Part shown: positions 1-6,557 of the stretch, piece by piece
Layout of the letters: each line of letters opens with the position of its first letter
Position numbering within the stretch: the first letter of the stretch is position 1
Assembly (NCBI GenBank): GCA_027062165.1
Contig: JAMOTU010000224.1
Coordinates: 1-16,380 of the forward strand
Origin: Candidatus Altimarinota bacterium
Lineage (GTDB): Bacteria; Patescibacteriota; Gracilibacteria; Absconditabacterales; Absconditicoccaceae
Length of the DNA: 16,380 nt
Direction: 5' to 3'
Notes under the pieces: model-generated
What the model saw: only the letters and a program-made list of their open reading frames with translations
Database searches by the model: none
Told to the model about the DNA's origin: nothing
Position numbers and translations under genes: made by a program

Positions 1-1
1 A

Positions 2-454
2 AAGTTTAGTTTTTCTATTTTGAGACAACAAAGAAGCAATTCTAAAATTTATATAGTAGATAATTGATTTTATACTTTACTTTTTGGGCATTACAAACAA
101 GACTGGGGCAAATTATTTGAAAATTTAGTATTTTTAGAATTGAGGAAAGCATGATTGATAGAAAATGAAAATGTTTTTTATTATAGGGATACAAGTTTTG
201 ATATAGATTTCATGATATTTAAAAATTGAAAGATTTTACCTGTTCAAGTAGTTTATACTTTGGCTGAAGAAAATTATGAAAGAGAAGTTGTTAAGTTACA
301 AAGATTTGTTGAAAAATTTAATTTAGAAAAATGATTGGTAGTTGTATTTGAGGGAGAAAAGAGAAGGTCTGATAACGTAGAGATAGTATGATTTAATGAT
401 TTTATAGATTATGTTTTTGATTATTTAGGTGAGTATTCAGAGTACAGAAGTTAA
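2..454 (+). CDS. DUF4143-type AAA ATPase, C-terminal fragment
   Basis: The gene runs in from the left edge; 150 codons are visible, ending at TAA 452-454. The visible part opens with KIYIVDNGF, continues through FENLVFLELRKAG and YYRDTSFDIDFMI, and then a region around LPVQVVYTLAEENYERE. This series (conserved Asp-Asn, the FENLVF..L helix, then the D.DF.. beta strand) is typical of the DUF4143 domain at the C-terminus of AAA_14-type ATPases, which has a restriction-nuclease-like fold. The ATPase core with its Walker motifs would lie upstream, outside the window. Four TGA codons (65, 146, 215 and 332 or nearby) are read as glycine; one falls in DNG, where family members often have Gly. The family has no settled cellular role; members are frequent in CPR and archaea, often as mobile or toxin-like accessory genes. 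The family call is from motif recall. Confidence 0.78.
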
Positions 455-556
455 GTAATATGATACATTTGTATTTAAAAATTAAAATACTGACAATTTT
501 ATTTTTGTTTACCACTGATATTTCTACTTTGGAATAACATTTGAATTTGTAGGGAT

Positions 557-590
557 TTGACAAAAATAGAAAAATAATTATATTTATAAT
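557..590 (+). promoter_or_regulatory. Sigma70-like promoter for the small exported protein
   Basis: A perfect -35 TTGACA (557-562) is followed after 16 bp by TATATT (579-584), with an overlapping TATAAT at 585-590. It lies about 70 bp before the ATG at 657. The same TTGACA with 16-bp spacing recurs upstream of the genes at 3503 and 6638. The rest of the 455-656 gap is AT-rich with no terminator that I can see. Confidence 0.6.
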
Positions 591-656
591 GTGAATGTAA
601 ATAGTTAAAGTATTAAAAAGATAAAATTATTTATAATTTAATATTATATTTGAATA

Positions 657-911
657 ATGGATAAAAAGAAGTTATGAACAGCATTACTAGCAGGTTCTTT
701 AATATTGACTAGTTCTCAAGGAGATAAAAAGGTAGATATAAATGAACAAAATGTTCCTAAAATTGAGGAAGTTAATCCTGTAAAAGGGACAACAAAAAAA
801 TTATTAGCTGTTTTAAAACAAGAAGTAAATAGTAATAAGGAGAAAAAGAAAGAAAATAAATGGCATTTTGAAATAAGATTTGCATTTAAGAAAGAAGAAA
901 GTGATTTTTAG
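657..911 (+). CDS. Small exported or membrane-anchored hypothetical protein (84 aa)
   Basis: The frame starts at ATG 657 and ends at TAG 909-911. The N-terminus, MDKKKLGTALLAGSLILTSS, has three lysines, a short hydrophobic stretch and small residues, like a signal peptide or anchor; there is no lipobox cysteine. The TGA at codon 7 is read as Gly, so a standard-code reading would lose the signal sequence. The rest is hydrophilic and strongly charged (KEKKKENK near residue 61) and ends in a mixed stretch of Phe and Lys/Glu. A strong promoter lies about 70 bp upstream. No Shine-Dalgarno sequence precedes the ATG. Right after the stop, another frame reads on as a plausible tail (LGDFADYLR then TAA), so a T-run indel near 904-909 is possible. 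I do not recognise a family. An 84-residue gene is short, but the signal-like N-terminus, promoter and codon use support it. Confidence 0.6.
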
Positions 912-964
912 GAGATTTTGCAGATTATTTAAGATAAATGTGAAAATAATTATTTAGTTTTTAG

Positions 965-1072
965 GTCCAGTCAGCTTATGCAAAGGAAGTAAAGACTGAG
1001 TCTATAAGTGGATCTCTTAAAATTCAGAAGAAATGAAGTAAAAAGAATTTAATGTTACATAATAAATTATAA
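965..1072 (+). pseudogene. Possible remnant of an exported protein, no start codon
   Basis: This is an open frame of 35 codons between TAG (962-964) and TAA (1070-1072) with no start codon. It reads VQSAYAKEVKTESISGSLK and on, with one TGA as Gly. The AYA-KEVK stretch resembles a signal-peptide cleavage site and is similar to PSAYGAEVKKE in the protein at 3503. Base composition is less AT-rich than the flanks. It may be the decayed end of a secreted-protein gene, or chance. Other frames here also stay open for about 20 codons, so the call is weak. Confidence 0.2.
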
Positions 1073-1083
1073 AATTATAATAA

Positions 1084-1478
1084 TTGATTTTAATAAACGG
1101 TATAATAAATACAGCAAAGCCTCAAATAAAACAAATTTTACTACATCAATGAATTAAAAATCCTACGGAAGAAGAAATTAATAAGTTTATTTCTAGATAT
1201 GAAGAACAAATATTTAAACAAGCTTTTATGCAAATTTTTGAAAAGGAATTTAGACAAGATATAGAAAAAGCAAGAAAAACTGGGAAAGGTATGGTGGATC
1301 TAAAGATAGATTGCCTAAGAATAAAAGAAATTTGGAGTTAATGTGAGAAATTGCAATTACTGAGGAAAAAGTTAAATGCATAGTTAGGATTTTAGGTTGA
1401 ATAGTGGCAAATGAAAGATATACAAAGTGAGTTATAGAAATTTTAGATATTTTAACAAGTAAATTTAGTTATTTTTAA
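1084..1478 (+). pseudogene. Probable frameshifted gene of unknown function
   Basis: Two overlapping frames look coding. The first is open from 1084 (TTG; no ATG near its beginning) to TAA 1339-1341 and gives a helical, charged stretch with EEEINKFISRYEEQIFKQAF and EKEFRQDIEKARK. The second, offset by -1, is open from 1254 to TAA 1476-1478 and gives RLPKNKRNLELMGEIAITEE and then KCIVRILGGIVANERYTKG. Quality moves from the first frame to the second at about 1275-1300, beside an AAAAAC run, as expected from one gene with a single-base indel. Joined, they would make a protein of about 130 residues. A TATAAT at 1101-1106 lies in the first frame. I do not recognise the family. Alternatives are two overlapping small genes or a programmed shift; no properly phased slippery heptamer is seen. 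Confidence 0.4.
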
Positions 1479-1499
1479 TTGCATACTTATTTAAATGAA

Positions 1500-2255
1500 A
1501 TGTTAAGAAGAAAGTTTATTTATGTTATCTCTTCATATTCTATAGATATAGTTAAGTACTTAAGAAATAATAAAATTTCTATTAGAAAATGAGGTCCTTT
1601 ATATTTTTTTGAAAAATATGTAAATAGAAGTAATGTTGATTTAGAGTTAAAGTTTTTAAATTTAGGATTTTGTATTGTAGAAATTGAGAGAACAGCGGAA
1701 GAGGAATATTGAACTATACTTTTAACAAAGCAACTTGAGAAATTTAAATTTAAAGAAAAGGATTTTGATAATTTACTTATTTCTTTTATAAAAGATGAAT
1801 TTAGTTTTATAGATATAAATTGATATAAAGCCAAAAATTTGTTTGTTGATATCCAATGATATTATAGAGTTTTAAAATGAGAGTGTTACTTAACTAAAGA
1901 TTTGTTACCTCAATATGATAATTTATTTATCAAGGCTACAGAAGAAGAATTTAATATATTAGATAATAGTTTCAAACAGGAAGTTTTAAAACAGCAAGTT
2001 GTTTTAATAACTAGAGGTAATAAGTGAGTTTTTCTAAGTGATCGTTGAAAGAAATATGAAATGTTACCTAATCGTATTGTTAATTGTAAAGATACAATAG
2101 GAGCGGGAGATACTTTTTTTATAAGTTTTGTTTGAAACTGGCTTGAAAATTGAAATATAATTTCTGCTACAAGAGAAGCTATGATTGATGTAGAAAATTT
2201 TTTATCGAATAAAGATAAGGAATCTGAAAAAGATAAGATATTTAATTTATTTTAG
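1500..2255 (+). CDS. PfkB-family carbohydrate/nucleoside kinase (251 aa)
   Basis: PfkB kinases transfer the ATP gamma-phosphate to a hydroxymethyl group of a sugar or nucleoside in the cytoplasm. PfkB signature 2 is clear: DTIGAGDTFF at residues 198-207, with GAGD forming the anion hole and Asp204 the expected catalytic base. It is preceded by the usual VVLITRGNKGVFL strand-turn (residues about 170-182). The N-terminal GG that contacts substrate is Gly31-Gly32, the first encoded by TGA. At 251 aa it is short for the family (about 300), mainly in the N-terminal sugar-binding lid, so the substrate cannot be assigned. ATG 1500 is chosen because the fold begins there (FIYVISSYSIDIV); no Shine-Dalgarno sequence is present. 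It begins 21 bp after the preceding broken frame. No terminator follows. It could be a ribokinase, adenosine kinase or HldE-like kinase relative. Confidence 0.85.
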
Positions 2256-2404
2256 ATTAAAAAAGTTGGTTAAGAGAATTTAATATTATATAATTAAAAA
2301 ACAGACAAGTAGATTTAAAAATGGAAGAATTTTTTATTGAAAATGAATGTAAAAATTTTAACTACTTTTAATAGAGTTAAGGATTTAGTAAATTTATTAT
2401 TTAT
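2256..2404 (+). other. Gene-free AT-rich stretch
   Basis: This stretch between the kinase stop and the leader promoter is very AT-rich. I see no terminator, and only a 16-codon open frame starting near 2322 (MEEFFIENECKNFNYF) with nothing to support it. Confidence 0.4.
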
Positions 2405-2410
2405 TATAAT
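2405..2410 (+). promoter_or_regulatory. Putative -10 box (TATAAT) of the leader RNA
   Basis: A consensus TATAAT sits at 2405-2410. The -35 is poor: the best candidates are TTTAGT at 2384-2389 (15-bp spacing) or GATTTA at 2382-2387 (17 bp). Transcription would start at about 2416-2419, which is at or next to the ATG of the leader peptide, so the leader mRNA may be leaderless. This follows spacing rules and has not been mapped. Confidence 0.45.
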
Positions 2411-2415
2411 TTAAG

Positions 2416-2508
2416 ATGGTTAAAGATAATTTAAATTGAATAATTTTGTATCTTCATCACCATCACCACGTAGCTCCAGGAAGGGGCTATTTGTGGTGAT
2501 GGTTTTAA
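2416..2508 (+). CDS. Putative His-rich attenuator leader peptide (30 aa)
   Basis: The frame runs from ATG 2416 to TAA 2506-2508. Codons 14-18 (2455-2469) are five consecutive histidines, CAT CAC CAT CAC CAC, followed by VAPGRGYLWGWF. Two TGA codons (2437-2439 before the His run and 2497-2499 after it) must be read as Gly for the peptide to be made as drawn. The His codons occupy the 5' arm of the first leader hairpin, as in the enteric hisL leader, where stalling for charged tRNA-His frees the second arm. The stop codon lies just past the second arm, so a ribosome finishing the peptide would cover that arm. An in-frame TTG at 2446 is an alternative start. There is no Shine-Dalgarno sequence. 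The His run could also be a by-product of the stem sequence ACCATCACCAC, so translation is inferred. Confidence 0.5.
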
Positions 2509-2571
2509 TCTTAAGTTAAAATATAAAATGAAGTATTCTTATACTAGCCATCATCAGTAATAGCCTCTTCC
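2459..2571 (+). promoter_or_regulatory. Transcription attenuator: competing leader hairpin and antiterminator
   Basis: Helix 1:2 pairs ACCATCACCAC (2459-2469) with GTGGTGATGGT (2493-2503), 11 perfect pairs, and continues inside as TAGCTCC (2471-2477) with GGGGCTA (2483-2489) around the loop AGGAA. Helix 2:3 pairs 2479-2502 with 2548-2571: 22 of 24 positions pair (two as G-U), with mismatches only at 2492/2558 and 2493/2557. Helix 2:3 takes up the whole 5' arm of the terminator (2564-2571) and the 3' arm of helix 1:2, so 1:2 plus terminator and 2:3 exclude each other. A small hairpin, AGTAT (2532-2536) with ATACT (2541-2545), sits in the loop of 2:3. This is the logic of amino-acid attenuators. 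Expected behaviour: a ribosome held at the His codons frees segment 2, 2:3 forms and the gene at 2623 is transcribed. A ligand- or protein-operated switch with the same helices is possible. No T-box specifier or conserved T-box sequence was seen. Confidence 0.75.
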
Positions 2572-2599
2572 TAAAGGATTTTAAAGGGAAGAGGTTTTT
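2564..2599 (+). terminator. Intrinsic terminator of the attenuator
   Basis: The arms CCTCTTCC (2564-2571) and GGAAGAGG (2587-2594) make an 8-bp stem with a 15-nt loop, followed at once by TTTTT (2595-2599) and ATTTAT. It lies 24 bp before the ATG at 2623 and after no complete upstream gene, so it acts as leader terminator of the downstream gene, with its 5' arm shared with the antiterminator. Confidence 0.85.
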
Positions 2600-2622
2600 A
2601 TTTATATTTTAAAAAGATAGCT

Positions 2623-3174
2623 ATGAAGAAAAGATTGCAAATTTGAGTTATGGGATCGGCTGCTGATTTAGGATATGAAAGATTGATAGAAGAAAGAGCT
2701 ATAGAGTTGTGAAAAGAGATAGCTAAGAGAGGACATATTCTAATTTTTTGAGCAGAAAAGGATGTTTATAGTCTTTCATCGGCTGCTGCTAGAGGGGCTA
2801 AACAAATGGGTGGTTTAACAGTATGAATTACTTATGGTAGATATCCAGATATTTATCCTTTAATGAAACAGTATACGGATGTTATTATATGTAGTGGAAT
2901 GGATAGAGGATGATGAAGAGAATTTGTATTAGTTTCAAGTTGTGATGCTATAATAACAATATGATGATGAAGTTGAACTTTAAATGAGATTACAGTTGCT
3001 TATCAGAAGAAAATACCTATTGTAGTTATGAAATGAACTTGAGGTTGGTCTGATAGATTAGTAGATACATATTTAGATGATAGATATAAAAAGGATTCTA
3101 ACAGATTTATTTGTAAATGAGTAGAAACTGCAAAAGAAGCTTTAGATTATATTGAGAATATTTTTAGATTTTAA
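2623..3174 (+). CDS. TIGR00725/LOG-family Rossmann nucleotide-binding protein (183 aa)
   Basis: This is a single-domain cytoplasmic protein of the SLOG/LOG superfamily (lysine-decarboxylase-like fold, including cytokinin riboside-monophosphate phosphoribohydrolases and DprA). The N-terminus RLQIGVMGSAADLG is the first Rossmann strand and loop. The signature GGGSGTLNE is at residues 114-122 (LOG enzymes have PGGxGTxxE), with Glu122 the expected catalytic or binding acid. It is followed by KIPIVVMKGTGGWSDRLVD, closer to the TIGR00725 branch than to canonical LOG. SGMDRGGGREFVLVSSCDAI precedes the signature. Thirteen codons are TGA, including all four glycines of GGGSGT (2962-2976). Length fits TIGR00725 (about 160-180). 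The biochemical role of TIGR00725 proteins is not established, so I do not claim phosphoribohydrolase activity. Expression is probably controlled by the attenuator that ends 24 bp upstream. No Shine-Dalgarno sequence is visible. Confidence 0.85.
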
Positions 3175-3187
3175 AATTTAGCTAGTT

Positions 3188-3431
3188 ATGGAAAAAGAAA
3201 AGATATTTTATAAGTTCTGATTTAGAAGATACTTCTAAGATAGTAATTGGTAAAAGAGTTGATAAAATTGTATTAGAAGATATAAGAAAAGATATAATAG
3301 AAGTATTAGCTGTTTCTTTTGATGGATAAGTTGATGTGTGTTATATAAATTATGGAGAAATAAAAAGTTTTTATTTAGAATTTATTAAAAATATAGCTAG
3401 TTGAGCTATTTTAAATTTGATGTGAGTCTAA
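3188..3431 (+). pseudogene. Broken gene with frameshift and internal stop
   Basis: ATG 3188 opens a frame (MEKEKIFYK...) that stops at TAA 3236-3238. A frame shifted by +1 reads SSDLEDTSKIVIGKRVDKIV and on to SFDG, meets TAA at 3327-3329, and continues in the same frame as VDVCYINYGEIKSFYLEFIK to TAA 3429-3431. Codon use and amino-acid flow look coding on both sides of the internal TAA. The simplest reading is a decaying gene with one frameshift near 3210-3225 and one nonsense mutation. Joined length would be about 80 residues. I do not recognise the family. It begins 13 bp after the LOG-like gene and may once have shared its transcript. Confidence 0.45.
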
Positions 3432-3435
3432 ATAT

Positions 3436-3463
3436 TTGACAATTTTTTTTAAATAATTATAAA
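3436..3463 (+). promoter_or_regulatory. Sigma70-like promoter for the coiled-coil gene pair
   Basis: TTGACA (3436-3441) is followed after 16 bp by TATAAA (3458-3463), with a T-tract in the spacer. It lies 40 bp before ATG 3503 and starts just after the last stop of the broken gene. Confidence 0.6.
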
Positions 3464-3502
3464 TAAATTAATGAAGATTTTAAAAATTTAACTAATTTTG
3501 CT

Positions 3503-4345
3503 ATGTCAGAATTACAAAAAAATCAAGAAATTGAAAGACAACCTGAGACAGAAAAAAGCAATTTTCTAGAAATAAAAAAACAATTAGCAGCACTTTTAGC
3601 AGCAATATGAATATGAGTTTCAGGAGCAGTTGATAATGTAGGAAAGGTGATAATACCTTCAGCGTATGGAGCTGAGGTTAAAAAGGAGATTAGAGAAGAT
3701 TTGAAAAATATAAAAGTTGTGGAAGTAAAGAATATGAAAGAGTTTGAGGATTATGTGGTTAATAAATTAGATAATACTCAAAATGCAGCTATTATAAAGA
3801 TTAATAAAGATAATTTTGATGAAAAATATTATAAAGAGAATATAGATAATAATTTTTGGAATATTAAAGTTTTAAAGATTTGGGAGGAAGGAGGATATAA
3901 ATATTTTTTGATTTCCGGAAGCAAATTTAAAGAGACTAATGAAGGATTTAGAGAAATAGTGGTAAAGTTAGAAGAAAAGGTAAGGAAATCAGAAGAAGAG
4001 AGAAGGAAATCAGAAGAAGAGAGAAGGAAATCAGAAGAAATAGTAGCATATTATAGATTTGAATTGGAGATGAATAGACTTATAGTATTTTTAAATTTCT
4101 GAGAGAATGTAGATATTTTAGAAAAATATAATTGGAAATTTTCTAGAAAAAAATTGGAACAGATAAATGAGGATTTAGATAAAATATCATTGTTGAAGGT
4201 TGATGAAGTTACGTTTAAACAATGGATAGATACTTTAAAAAAGTTGGAAGAAAGATATCCTGATATGAAAAATTTAATAGAAAAGATAATAAAAAACTTG
4301 AAGTCTAAAAAAAGAATTACTCCGACAATGTTTGCGAGAAGATAA
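3503..4345 (+). CDS. Unrecognised membrane-anchored or exported coiled-coil protein (280 aa)
   Basis: After a polar N-terminus (about 20 residues), residues 26-43 form one hydrophobic helix, KQLAALLAAIGIGVSGAV, followed by IIPSAYGAEVKKE, which has a possible signal-peptidase site near residue 56. The remainder is presumably outside the cytoplasm. Residues about 65-150 form a mixed domain with the sequence YKYFLISGSKF, and residues about 155-185 a coiled coil containing three copies of the heptad RKSEEER. The C-terminal part is helical (DKISLLKVDEVTFKQWIDTL) and ends basic. TGA codons in the membrane segment and at 4100-4102 read as Gly and join the frame; without them the gene would appear as two short pieces. 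It is followed 29 bp later by another unrecognised helical gene, which suggests an operon and perhaps a shared complex. No homologous family comes to mind; a surface or attachment protein is only a guess. Confidence 0.8.
3983..4039 (+). repeat. 21-bp tandem repeat, three copies (RKSEEER heptads)
   Basis: The unit AGGAAATCAGAAGAAGAGAG plus A runs at 3983-4003 and 4004-4024, with a third copy from 4025 diverging after 15 bp. The two full copies are identical at the DNA level, so the expansion is recent or still changing. Each unit is exactly one coiled-coil heptad. Confidence 0.9.
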
Positions 4346-4374
4346 TTGAATTAGTTTTTTAAATAAAAATAAAA

Positions 4375-6324
4375 ATGAAAAAAAATAAAATATTAGAGAT
4401 ATCTGATAGTTTTAATATGAAAGAAAAAAAGGAAAATAAGGAGAGTATCTTATATAAAAAAGTTTCTGAAGATATAGAGAAATCTCATCAAGATATTATG
4501 GATATGATAAGAAGCGATAAAGTAATTAATAAGTTTTATAAAAAATTAGATTTTAAAGATAAGGTAGCTTTTGTTTTGTTGTTAGATGATTTAAGGAAAC
4601 AATGAAAAGATATATATTTTATTAGTAAAGTAATTTCTAAATATCCTAAAAAAATGTTTTCTTTGTTGGAGATTAAATATGATGATGTCAAAAAATTATT
4701 AGTTTTAGAGAAAAAGTATAAAGAGAATAAAGAGATAATTAAAGAGAATAAAGAGATAATTAAAGAGAATAATGAAATAGCAGAGATTTTAGAAAAACAG
4801 AAAAAAGAAATAAAAAGTCGGATAAATCAAAAACTGAAGAAAGCTCCTGAATTTGAAAAACCAATAAAAGATCAATCTAAACAAATTTCAGAAAAATATG
4901 GAATATCTCAAGATGAGGCATTTATATATGTATTCAATAAGTTCTACCAAGAAAATCAACAATTTGCTAACAAAATATGAGATATACCTTCTCAATATAA
5001 ATGATTGATAGAATCTATTACTAAGAAAGTAGAAGAGCAAATAAAAGTTTCTGAAAAGGTAGAACAGATATCTTGAGCAAAGCAATGAATAAGTGCTTTT
5101 TCAGAAAAATCAGTTTATGATAATGATTTAAAATCAAAGGTAGAAGGTGTTAATATAGAAAAATTAGATTTTAATCAAAAGTTAAAGATTTTTAATAATT
5201 TGTTTGATATTTATAAATCCGATATTCAGAAAGATTTGGTAAAATATAATTTAAATATAGAGAAAGTTGAAAAGTATTTAAATTGAGAAAAGTTATCAGA
5301 TCAGGAGACTGAGAAAGTAAATCAAGTATTTATAAGGTATTTGGAAACATTTAATAAAGAATTTGAAAATACTTTTTTGAAAGAGTATAAAAAAAAAGCT
5401 ATGGAAAAGTATGTTAAAGAGACATTAGATTTGTTTTATCAGATAACAGGATGAGAAGGTATAGAATATAAAAGTGTAGATATAAAGTCTGATTGACAAA
5501 TAAATATAAATTTTAAGTATAAAAATACGCCTTTATATATGAGAATTGACAAAGAAGGTAATATTATAATGGAAAATTATACTTATTTTTCTCAGGGACT
5601 TTACAAGTTGTGAGAAGAGAAAGTAAATGATTTTTTTGAGTTTGTAGGTATTAAACAGATAATGGAAGGGGTTGAAAATATGTCAGCTGAGGAGTTTTTA
5701 ATTTTTTGAAAGGAGTGGAAAAATAAATTGGATAGTTTTATAGAAGATAAGTTGGATAAATTTTATCAAGAAAATGATAGATTGTGAAATAAAAATTTGA
5801 TGAAAGCAGAGATGAATTATGAATTAACAAGACAAGATATAAGTTATAGTTTTATAAAATTTTATGTTCCTCCAGAGATTAGACAAAAGTATTTAACTTG
5901 AAATTTTGAGATAACTCAAGAAAAAGATAAAGATTTTTACAATTTTTTAAAGACTATTGATTATAGTTTAAGATTTCAAAAAGGTAGTGAAGAAATATTA
6001 GAGAAAGTTTTAACAAGTAGGCAGTTTAGATGTGTTCTAGATGATCTAAGTTACCAAGAAGACAGTATTTCTACTTATAGTTTTTTGAGAGAGTTGAAAT
6101 TGATTTCTTCAGAATGAAGTTTTAATTTAGAAAGGTTTAATAAGTTTGTAAATCTTTTGGAAAAGTCTGCTTGAAATGCAAAAGCATTGAATTTATTGAA
6201 TTGATTATTTCCTATAAATTGATATGAATGGGAAGTAACAAGTGATGGAAAGGTAAAGTTGGTAAAACAAGAATTAGATTTAGATTTTTCTGATGTAATT
6301 GAAAAAGAAAAGGTAAGTGTTTAA
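4375..6324 (+). CDS. Unrecognised large helical, coiled-coil protein (649 aa)
   Basis: One frame runs from ATG 4375 to TAA 6322-6324 with many TGA-Gly codons. There is no signal peptide or membrane segment, so it is probably cytoplasmic unless exported otherwise. The N-terminal 110 residues are charged and helical. Residues about 106-150 form a coiled coil with the heptad KENKEII repeated twice and a partial third copy. Residues about 165-185 (SEKYGISQDEAFIYVFNKFY) and the central part are helical. A region around residues 375-405 is beta-like (QINIKFKY-type alternation, then LYMRIDKEGNIIMENYTYFS), which hints at a small folded domain. The C-terminus is acidic. It follows the 280-aa gene after 29 bp and ends about 100 bp before a terminator, so the two probably share a transcript. 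I cannot assign it to a family; no catalytic motif stands out. Confidence 0.85.
4720..4779 (+). repeat. 21-bp tandem repeat, two full and one partial copy (KENKEII)
   Basis: The unit AAAGAGAATAAAGAGATAAT plus T is at 4720-4740 and 4741-4761, identical, with a diverged third copy from 4762. It encodes heptads in the coiled coil of the 649-aa protein. The unit length matches the repeat in the neighbouring gene, though the sequence differs. Confidence 0.88.
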
Positions 6325-6426
6325 GTTGATTTAGTAAAGATGTGTTTAAAATAAAAAGAAGTTTGAAATTTAAAAAAATTGGTCTAAGTCAATAAAAGCA
6401 AAATAGATTATATTGTGAAGATAAAG

Positions 6427-6466
6427 CTCCTGGAAAGATAATAGAAAATCCAGGAGTTTTTATTTT
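6427..6466 (+). terminator. Intrinsic terminator after the coiled-coil gene pair
   Basis: CTCCTGGA (6427-6434) and TCCAGGAG (6449-6456) form an 8-bp stem with a 14-nt loop, followed by TTTTTATTTT. It closes the 3503-6324 unit, about 100 bp past the stop codon. Confidence 0.85.
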
Positions 6467-6534
6467 GGGGTTTATGGCACTATAGAGAGGTTTCGACTGA
6501 ATAAATGCTTTTATTGTTTTTATTTTGTAATTTT

Positions 6535-6550
6535 ATTGGAATATTCCAAT
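6535..6550. promoter_or_regulatory. 16-bp perfect palindrome, candidate operator
   Basis: ATTGGAATATTCCAAT is its own reverse complement. It ends 7 bp before the -35 box of the efflux operon promoter. The position fits an operator for a dimeric regulator, as an activator site or upstream repressor site. No regulator gene lies next to it in the window. Confidence 0.5.
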
Positions 6551-6557
6551 TAGGTAT

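Noticed and set aside
460-537. 25-codon hydrophobic open frame starting at ATG 460.
   Set aside because: Too short, no upstream signal and no supporting feature.
1084-1106. TTGATT plus TATAAT as a promoter.
   Set aside because: Spacing is only 11 bp, too short for a sigma70-type promoter, and no better -35 is visible.
1520-1834. Minus-strand open frame of 104 codons.
   Set aside because: It is the shadow of the PfkB kinase gene, which has clear motifs on the plus strand.
2455-2469. His5 run as an artificial affinity tag or vector contamination.
   Set aside because: It is embedded in a native attenuator stem with perfectly matching arms, in the same AT-rich context and code.
2479-2599. T-box riboswitch.
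   Set aside because: No T-box sequence or specifier loop is recognisable; the competing-helix layout with leader codons explains the region better.
3975-4800. Tandem repeats as a CRISPR array.
   Set aside because: The repeats are contiguous with no spacers and stay in frame as coiled-coil heptads.
6475-6515. GAGGTTTCGACTGAATAAATG resembles the 5' part of tmRNA (GGxTTCGAC).
   Set aside because: No tag reading frame, no TUC arm and no matching 3' acceptor strand before the gene at 6638; the space is too small.
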